A DNA stretch of 10,322 bases from Alphaproteobacteria bacterium. GTDB taxonomy: Bacteria; Pseudomonadota; Alphaproteobacteria; Sphingomonadales; Sphingomonadaceae. The notes beneath the pieces were generated by a model. The model saw only the letters and a list, made by a program, of their open reading frames with translations, was not told where the DNA came from and ran no database searches. Positions 6,368-10,322 of this stretch are shown piece by piece (position 1 is the first letter of the stretch; the number at the start of each line of letters is the position of its first letter). Where the stretch lies: positions 1 through 10,322 of the forward strand of contig JADCGM010000052.1 in the NCBI GenBank assembly GCA_020249025.1, written 5' to 3'. Made by a program: the position numbers and the translations under genes.

Positions 6368-6371
6368 CTCC
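6368..6371 (-). promoter_or_regulatory. Ribosome binding site of the deacetylase-fold gene
   Basis: Read on the minus strand this is GGAG, 7 bases before ATG 6360. It supports that start over TTG 6378, which lies upstream of the site. Confidence 0.65.
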
Positions 6372-6380
6372 GCGGCAAAT

Positions 6381-6392
6381 TTGTCCGGACAA
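6381..6392. promoter_or_regulatory. Perfect 12-bp palindrome TTGTCCGGACAA, candidate operator
   Basis: The site is a perfect palindrome, and one further pair outside each first mismatch also matches (ATTTG...CAATT). It lies in the 53-bp spacer between two divergent genes, 20 bases from the deacetylase-fold ATG and 21 from the NUDIX GTG, so one bound dimer could control both. The TNGT...ACNA pattern recalls operators of GntR-family regulators, but the central spacing differs from the FadR consensus. No regulator of that class is encoded in the window. Confidence 0.6.
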
Positions 6393-6400
6393 TTAGGCGA

Positions 6401-6405
6401 AAGGA
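6401..6405 (+). promoter_or_regulatory. Ribosome binding site deciding the NUDIX GTG start
   Basis: AAGGA lies 8 bases before GTG 6414. The in-frame TTG at 6381 lies upstream of it and inside the palindrome, so GTG 6414 is the better start. Confidence 0.7.
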
Positions 6406-6413
6406 TCGGTCGC

Positions 6414-6914
6414 GTGAAGACCGTGTGGCAGGGCCGGTGGATCGAGGTCGTCGTCGACGGCCCGTGGGAATATGTGAAGCGCGCCCGGCAGATCTCCGCC
6501 GCCGTCATTCTGGCGCTGACCGACACGCGCGAGGTCGTGCTCGTCGAGCAGCCGCGCGTGCCGCTGGGGCGACGCTGCATCGAGCTTCCGGCCGGCCTCG
6601 TGGGCGACGGGACTGCAGGCGAAGCCCCGGCGGCCAGCGCGGCGCGCGAGCTGGAGGAGGAGACCGGCTATCGCGCCGATCGCTGGGAGGATCTCGGCGA
6701 GTTCGCCTCCTCCCCCGGCATGGTCGGCGAGACCTTCCGCCTGTTCCGCGCGACCGGGCTGACCCGAATCGGGCCGGGCGGCGGGGTCGATGGCGAAGAC
6801 ATCGTCGTTCATGTCGTGCCGCTCGACGGGGTGGCGGACTTTCTGGCGGCGAAGCGGGCCGAGAACTGTGCCGTCGACGTCAAGCTGCTCGCGGTCCTCG
6901 GCGTCGCGAAATAG
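6414..6914 (+). CDS. NUDIX hydrolase, ADP-ribose pyrophosphatase-like
   Basis: The protein has 166 aa, starting at GTG 6414. The full NUDIX box, GX5EX7REUXEEXGU, is present at residues 64-86: G64, E70, R78, E79, E82, E83 and G85, so the metal-binding catalytic site is intact. The preceding segment VVLVEQPRVPLGRRCIELPAGLV (41-63) is typical of ADP-ribose/nucleoside-diphosphate-sugar pyrophosphatases, where a dimer cleaves the diphosphate between a nucleoside and a sugar phosphate. A proline about 15 residues after the box (SSPGM) is often seen in the ADP-ribose group, which makes that substrate likely but not proven. The gene is divergent from the deacetylase-fold gene and is followed 34 bases later by the HxlR-type regulator, which may be cotranscribed. 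Confidence 0.9.
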   Translation: MKTVWQGRWIEVVVDGPWEYVKRARQISAAVILALTDTREVVLVEQPRVPLGRRCIELPAGLVGDGTAGEAPAASAARELEEETGYRADRWEDLGEFASSPGMVGETFRLFRATGLTRIGPGGGVDGEDIVVHVVPLDGVADFLAAKRAENCAVDVKLLAVLGVAK

Positions 6915-6938
6915 TGCAAATCGCAATCCATTGCGCTA
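6912..6938. promoter_or_regulatory. Nested inverted repeats before the HxlR-type gene, candidate self-operator
   Basis: TAGTGCAA (6912-6919) and TTGCGCTA (6931-6938) match as inverted repeats at 7 of 8 positions. Inside is a second, perfect one, CGCAAT-CC-ATTGCG (6922-6935). The unit overlaps the NUDIX stop codon and ends 10 bases before the regulator's ATG, where self-repression is common for this family. It is also less GC-rich than the surroundings. Confidence 0.45.
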
Positions 6939-6948
6939 GCGTGCCGCT

Positions 6949-7254
6949 ATGGAAACCGAGTCGCCCACGGCGCCGAAGCCGATCTTCGCCGCCTTCGATC
7001 TGATCGGCCGGCGCTCCGCGCTGCGGATTCTGTGGAGCATCCGCAAGGGCCCGCTGAGCTTCCGCGCGCTGGAGGCTGAGGCCGATACCAACCCGGCAAC
7101 ACTGTCGGCGCGGCTTGCCGAGCTGCGCGAGGCGGGGCTCGTCGAACTGTCGGGCGGCTACCGGCTGACCAAGACCGGCAACGAGTTCGTCGCCCTGCTC
7201 AAGGACTGGCGGCCGTGGGCCAAGAAATGGGCTGCGCAGGGGCGCGAAGGCTAG
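6949..7254 (+). CDS. HxlR-family winged-helix transcriptional regulator
   Basis: The protein has 101 aa, the usual size for this MarR-like family of dimeric DNA-binding regulators. FDLIGRRSALRILWSIRKGPLSFRALE (16-42) corresponds to the family's first helices (the GGKWxLLIL region in typical members). The recognition helix region NPATLSARLAELREAGLVE (48-66) and the wing GYRLTKTGNEF (70-80) follow. It contains no cysteine, so the thiol-based sensing known for some members (HypR, YodB) cannot operate; a small ligand is more likely. Its targets may be itself and the NUDIX gene, given the inverted repeats just upstream. Its TAG stop shares CTAG with the ribokinase stop coming from the other side. 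Confidence 0.87.
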   Translation: METESPTAPKPIFAAFDLIGRRSALRILWSIRKGPLSFRALEAEADTNPATLSARLAELREAGLVELSGGYRLTKTGNEFVALLKDWRPWAKKWAAQGREG

Positions 7255-8099
7255 CCGAGCAGCGCGTCGACCGTGGCGCGGCGCGGCAGCGACGGCTGCG
7301 CCCCGGCGACCGTGCAGGCCAGCGCCCCCGCGGCGCAGGCGAAGCCGAGCGCGGCGGCGGGTAGACGGCCCTCCAGCAACGCCACCGTCAACGCGCCGAC
7401 GAAAGCATCCCCCGCCCCCGTGGCATCAATCGCCGTGACCGGCGGCGGCAGCGCTTCGGCAATCAGATCGCCATCGCGGAACAGCCGCGCCCCGCGCGCG
7501 CCGAGCGTCACCGCGACTAGGCCGGGCAGCATATGCAGACCCGGCCCCACCGCCGCAGCCTCGCCCTCGTTGACGACGATCAGGTCGGCGCGGCGCAGCG
7601 CGGGCTCCGGCAGTATCCCGGCTGGCGCGAGATTGAGCGCGACGAAGCCGCGCGCCCGCGCCACCGCCGCCGCCACCGTCTCGGCCGGCAGTTCGAGCTG
7701 GCAGAGCAGGCCATCCTCGCCGAGATCGGGGAGCGATGCGGGCGTTACCGCCGCGTTGGCGCCGCTGGCGACGACGATGAGATTCTCACCCTTTGCGTCG
7801 ACCGCGATCAGCGCGACTCCGGTCGGGTGTGCCGGGTCGACTGCGACACCGGCCAGATCGACGCCATCGGCCCGGAGCAGCGCCAGCGCGGCGTCGGCAT
7901 GGGCATCCGCCCCGACCCGGCCGATCAGCCGCACCTCCGCCCCCAGCCGCCGCGCCGCCAGCGCCTGATTGGCGCCCTTGCCGCCGGGATGCTGAGCGAG
8001 CGTTGCGCCGACGACGGTTTCGCCCGGCGCGGGCAAGGTCGCCGCGGTCGCGACGAGATCGAGATTGATCGAGCCGACGACGGCGAGCCGGGGGGTCAT
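7251..8099 (-). CDS. rbsK: Ribokinase
   Basis: Ribokinase transfers phosphate from ATP to O5 of ribose, giving ribose 5-phosphate in the cytoplasm. The protein has 282 aa of PfkB fold. N-terminal VVGSINLDLV (7-16) and the sugar-binding HPGGKGANQALAARRLG (37-53) are ribokinase signatures. LLCQLE (131-136), VVNEGEAAAVG (175-185) and the ATP/anion-hole motif DATGAGDAF (225-233), with catalytic base D231, complete the active site. It is slightly shorter than Escherichia coli RbsK. Its ATG overlaps the nucleoside hydrolase stop as ATGA (8096-8099), so translation is probably coupled; no separate Shine-Dalgarno site is visible. That partnership supports ribose as the substrate, although other PfkB sugar kinases look similar. 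The frame is open 45 codons further upstream, inside the hydrolase gene. Confidence 0.92.
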   Translation of the reverse strand: MTPRLAVVGSINLDLVATAATLPAPGETVVGATLAQHPGGKGANQALAARRLGAEVRLIGRVGADAHADAALALLRADGVDLAGVAVDPAHPTGVALIAVDAKGENLIVVASGANAAVTPASLPDLGEDGLLCQLELPAETVAAAVARARGFVALNLAPAGILPEPALRRADLIVVNEGEAAAVGPGLHMLPGLVAVTLGARGARLFRDGDLIAEALPPPVTAIDATGAGDAFVGALTVALLEGRLPAAALGFACAAGALACTVAGAQPSLPRRATVDALLG

Positions 8100-9046
8100 G
8101 CGCGCGCCAGCCGGTCTTCGAGCAGCGCGAACACCGCGTCGGCATCCGCCCCGGTCACCCAGGCGACGGGCGCGGTGGCGGGATCGACACGGAACTCGAC
8201 CGCGGTGTGGCCGCGCGTCAGCTCCGATTCGCACTCCACCGCCACGCGCGCGGGCCGCGTCGTGAACAGATCGGGCGCGAGCAGCCAGGCGATCGGGCAG
8301 GGATCGTGGAGCGGCGCGCTCGGGTTGCCGATCGACAGCGCGACCCCGTGCGAAAAGCGCAGCAGCTCGGCCGCCGCCTGCGCGCGCGCGGTCGGGATCG
8401 CCGCGATCCGCGCGATCCGCTCCGGCGTCGCGCGCACCGCGTGCGTCACGTCGAGTCCGTGCGCGACGATGGGCGCGCCGCTGGTGAACACCGCCTGCGC
8501 CGCCTCGGGATCGGCGTAGATGTTGAATTCGGCGGATGCGGTGATGTTGCCCCCTGCCGACCGCGCGCCACCCATGATGACGATGCGCTTCAGATGTTCC
8601 GCCAACAGCGGCTCGGCGGCAAGCGCCAGCGCGACATTGGTCAGCGGCCCGACCGCGACGAGCGTCACCGTCCCCGCCGGTCGCGCCATCGCCAGCTTCA
8701 CGATGGCGTCGGGGGCGAAGCCGTCGGCGAGGTCCCCCTTCGGCGCAGTCAGCGGCAGCGTTCCCAGGCCGGTCTCGCCGTGAAAGGCGCTCGGCCCATG
8801 CTCGGCCTCGAAGGTCGGGGCGCGGACGAGCGGGCGCTCGGCGCCGGCGAACACCGGCACGTCCTCACGGCCGGCAAGCGTGCGGACGATGCGGGCGTTG
8901 CGCGCGGTCAGCGCCAGCGGGACGTTGCCTGCCACCGTCGTCACCGCCAGCAGCTCGATCGCCTCGGGCACCGCAAGAGCGAGCAGCAGCGCCACCGCGT
9001 CGTCGACGCCGGGATCGCAGTCGAGGATGACGGGTTCGGCGGCCAT
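8096..9046 (-). CDS. Nucleoside hydrolase (inosine/uridine-preferring type)
   Basis: This enzyme splits the N-glycosidic bond of ribonucleosides, releasing base and ribose. The protein has 316 aa, full family length. The calcium-binding N-terminal motif DCDPGVDD is at 9-16 (D9, D11, D15, D16), followed by TTVAGN (36-41), GPLTNVALAL (133-142), IVIMGGA (155-161), AEFNIYADPEAA (172-183) with N175, and PLHDPCPIAWLL (245-256) with H247 and D248, the family's active-site histidine and calcium ligand. Base preference (purine, pyrimidine or both) cannot be read with confidence. It begins 8 bases after the gabD stop, with a GAGAG overlapping that stop as probable ribosome site, and its own stop overlaps the ribokinase start. 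The product ribose is then the ribokinase substrate. Confidence 0.93.
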   Translation of the reverse strand: MAAEPVILDCDPGVDDAVALLLALAVPEAIELLAVTTVAGNVPLALTARNARIVRTLAGREDVPVFAGAERPLVRAPTFEAEHGPSAFHGETGLGTLPLTAPKGDLADGFAPDAIVKLAMARPAGTVTLVAVGPLTNVALALAAEPLLAEHLKRIVIMGGARSAGGNITASAEFNIYADPEAAQAVFTSGAPIVAHGLDVTHAVRATPERIARIAAIPTARAQAAAELLRFSHGVALSIGNPSAPLHDPCPIAWLLAPDLFTTRPARVAVECESELTRGHTAVEFRVDPATAPVAWVTGADADAVFALLEDRLARA

Positions 9047-9054
9047 GGCGCTCT

Positions 9055-10322
9055 CTAGCGGTCGATGCCGCCCAGCAGCATGTATTTGATCTCGAGATAG
9101 TCCTCGATCCCGTACTTCGAGCCTTCGCGGCCGATGCCCGATTCCTTGACGCCGCCGAAGGGCGCGACCTCGGTCGAGATGATCCCCGAATTGACCCCGA
9201 CGATGCCATATTCGAGCGCCTCGGCGACCCGCCAGACGCGCCCCAGATCGCGCGCGTAGAAATAGGCGGCGAGGCCGAAGCGGGTGTCGTTGGCCTGCTG
9301 GATCGCATCCGCCTCGTCAGTGAACTTGAACACCGGCGCGAGCGGGCCGAAGGTTTCCTCCTGCGCCACCGCCATGTCGCGGGTGACGCCGGCGACGACG
9401 GTCGGCGCGAAGAAGCTGCGCCCGAGATCGTGGCGCGCCCCGCCCGAGACGAGGCGTCCGCCCTTCGCCAGCGCGTCGGCGATATGCTCCTCGACCTTGG
9501 CGACCGCGGCCTCGTCGATCATCGGGCCGATGTCGGTGCCGGCGTCCGCGCCGTTGCCGATCTTCAGCTTCGCGACCGCCGCCGCCAGCTTCTCCACGAA
9601 GGCGTCATGGATGCCGGCCTGCGCATAGATGCGGTTGGCGCAGACGCAGGTCTGGCCGGCATTGCGGAATTTCGACTGGATCGCGCCGATCACCGCCTGA
9701 TCGAGATCGGCGTCGTCGAAGACGATGAACGGGGCATTGCCGCCGAGCTCGAGGCTGACCTTGGTCACATGCTGCGCGCATTTGGCCATCAGCGCCTGCC
9801 CGATCTCGGTCGAGCCGGTGAAGCTCAGCTTCCGCACGAGGCTGTTCGCCGTCATCTCGTCGGCGATCTCGGCGGCCGAGCCGGTGATGCACGACAGCAG
9901 CCCCTTGGGCACACCCGCTTCCTCCGCGAGAACGCAGAGCGCGAAGGCCGAGAGCGGTGTCGCGGTCGCGGGCTTGATCACCTGCGCGCAGCCGGCGGCC
10001 AGCGCCGGGCCGGCCTTGCGGGTGATCATCGCCGCCGGGAAGTTCCACGGCGTGATCGCCGCCGTCACACCGATCGGCTGCTTGATGACGACGATGCGCT
10101 TGTCGGCGGCGTGGCTCGGGATGACGTCGCCGTAGACGCGCTTCCCCTCTTCGGCGAACCACTCGATGAAGGAGGCGGCATAGGCGATCTCGCCGCGCGA
10201 CTCAGGCAGCGGCTTGCCCTGCTCGGCGGTCATGATGCGGGCGAGATCCTCCTGGTTCGCCATCATCAGGTCGAACCAGCGGCGGAGCACGGTGGCGCGC
10301 TCCTTCGCCGTCTTCGCCGCCC
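9055..10322 (-). CDS. gabD: Succinate-semialdehyde dehydrogenase GabD (N-terminus outside window)
   Basis: GabD oxidises succinic semialdehyde to succinate with NAD(P)+, the last step of 4-aminobutyrate breakdown. The frame runs off the right edge: ten codons before base 10290 are in frame (AAKTAKERAT), so only the first part of the cofactor domain is missing, roughly 60 residues by comparison with a usual length of about 480. Visible motifs are TPWNFPAAMITRK, SFTGSTEIGQ, the catalytic glutamate in LELGGNAPF, and FRNAGQTCVCANR with the catalytic cysteine codon at 9646-9648. A second cysteine two residues on (CVC) is typical of this family and forms a redox switch in the human enzyme. EETFGPLAPVF and the tail SKYGIEDYLEIKYMLLGG closely match Escherichia coli GabD. 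It is upstream of, and very likely cotranscribed with, the nucleoside hydrolase and ribokinase. Confidence 0.94.
   Translation of the reverse strand, partial: AAKTAKERATVLRRWFDLMMANQEDLARIMTAEQGKPLPESRGEIAYAASFIEWFAEEGKRVYGDVIPSHAADKRIVVIKQPIGVTAAITPWNFPAAMITRKAGPALAAGCAQVIKPATATPLSAFALCVLAEEAGVPKGLLSCITGSAAEIADEMTANSLVRKLSFTGSTEIGQALMAKCAQHVTKVSLELGGNAPFIVFDDADLDQAVIGAIQSKFRNAGQTCVCANRIYAQAGIHDAFVEKLAAAVAKLKIGNGADAGTDIGPMIDEAAVAKVEEHIADALAKGGRLVSGGARHDLGRSFFAPTVVAGVTRDMAVAQEETFGPLAPVFKFTDEADAIQQANDTRFGLAAYFYARDLGRVWRVAEALEYGIVGVNSGIISTEVAPFGGVKESGIGREGSKYGIEDYLEIKYMLLGGIDR

Noticed and set aside
5527..6396. A 289-codon plus-strand frame opposite the deacetylase-fold gene.
   Set aside because: It mirrors a gene with intact family motifs and has no domain of its own. 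Similar shadows at 7273-7968, 7533-8519 and 8207-9058 were rejected for the same reason.
8402..8419. Tandem copies of CGCGATCCG.
   Set aside because: They lie inside the nucleoside hydrolase gene and encode an ordinary Arg/Ile/Ala helix; two copies in GC-rich coding sequence need no special explanation.
1..10322. CRISPR array, tRNA, rRNA, insertion sequence, prophage or defence genes.
   Set aside because: No regularly spaced repeats, transposase motifs, cloverleaf-like segments or defence domains were seen, and codon use looks uniform throughout.

Overview
The window reads as ordinary chromosome from a high-GC alphaproteobacterium, most likely a sphingomonad (Sphingomonas or a relative). This is inferred from the strong third-position GC bias, from the first gene closely resembling Atm1 exporters such as the one known from Novosphingobium, and from the mltA-Smr gene pair. 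There is no rRNA, tRNA, insertion sequence, CRISPR array or phage gene. Thirteen protein genes fill almost all of the sequence, two of them cut by the window edges, and no gap between genes exceeds about 85 bases.

Bases 1-3851 read rightward: the C-terminal end of an Atm1-type ABC exporter, the lipoprotein murein transglycosylase MltA, an overlapping Smr-domain protein, an exported methyltransferase-fold protein, and an exported protein in which a SnoaL/NTF2-like domain is joined to a C-terminal I78 peptidase-inhibitor domain. The last two are 10 bases apart and probably form one envelope-directed unit. This is the least conventional part of the window.

The 23S rRNA/tRNA methyltransferase gene rlmN faces them (3848-5038, minus) and shares a CTAG with the fusion gene's stop codon. 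A small VOC (glyoxalase-fold) gene diverges from rlmN and converges on a PuuE/PgdA-like polysaccharide-deacetylase-fold gene. The VOC and deacetylase stop codons lie in the two arms of a 7-bp-stem hairpin. The deacetylase gene diverges from a NUDIX hydrolase gene across 53 bp. A perfect 12-bp palindrome, TTGTCCGGACAA, sits almost midway between the two start codons and is a strong operator candidate. A small HxlR-family regulator gene follows the NUDIX gene, with inverted repeats just upstream of its start.

Bases 7251-10322 hold a tight minus-strand operon: gabD (cut by the window end), nucleoside hydrolase and ribokinase. The last two make a sensible salvage pair: the hydrolase frees ribose from nucleosides and ribokinase phosphorylates it. 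GabD makes succinate from succinic semialdehyde, so the operon would send nucleoside and semialdehyde carbon to central metabolism.

I see no defence island or clearly new multi-gene system. The most interesting leads are the SnoaL-I78 fusion with its exported methyltransferase partner, and the palindrome between the deacetylase and NUDIX genes.
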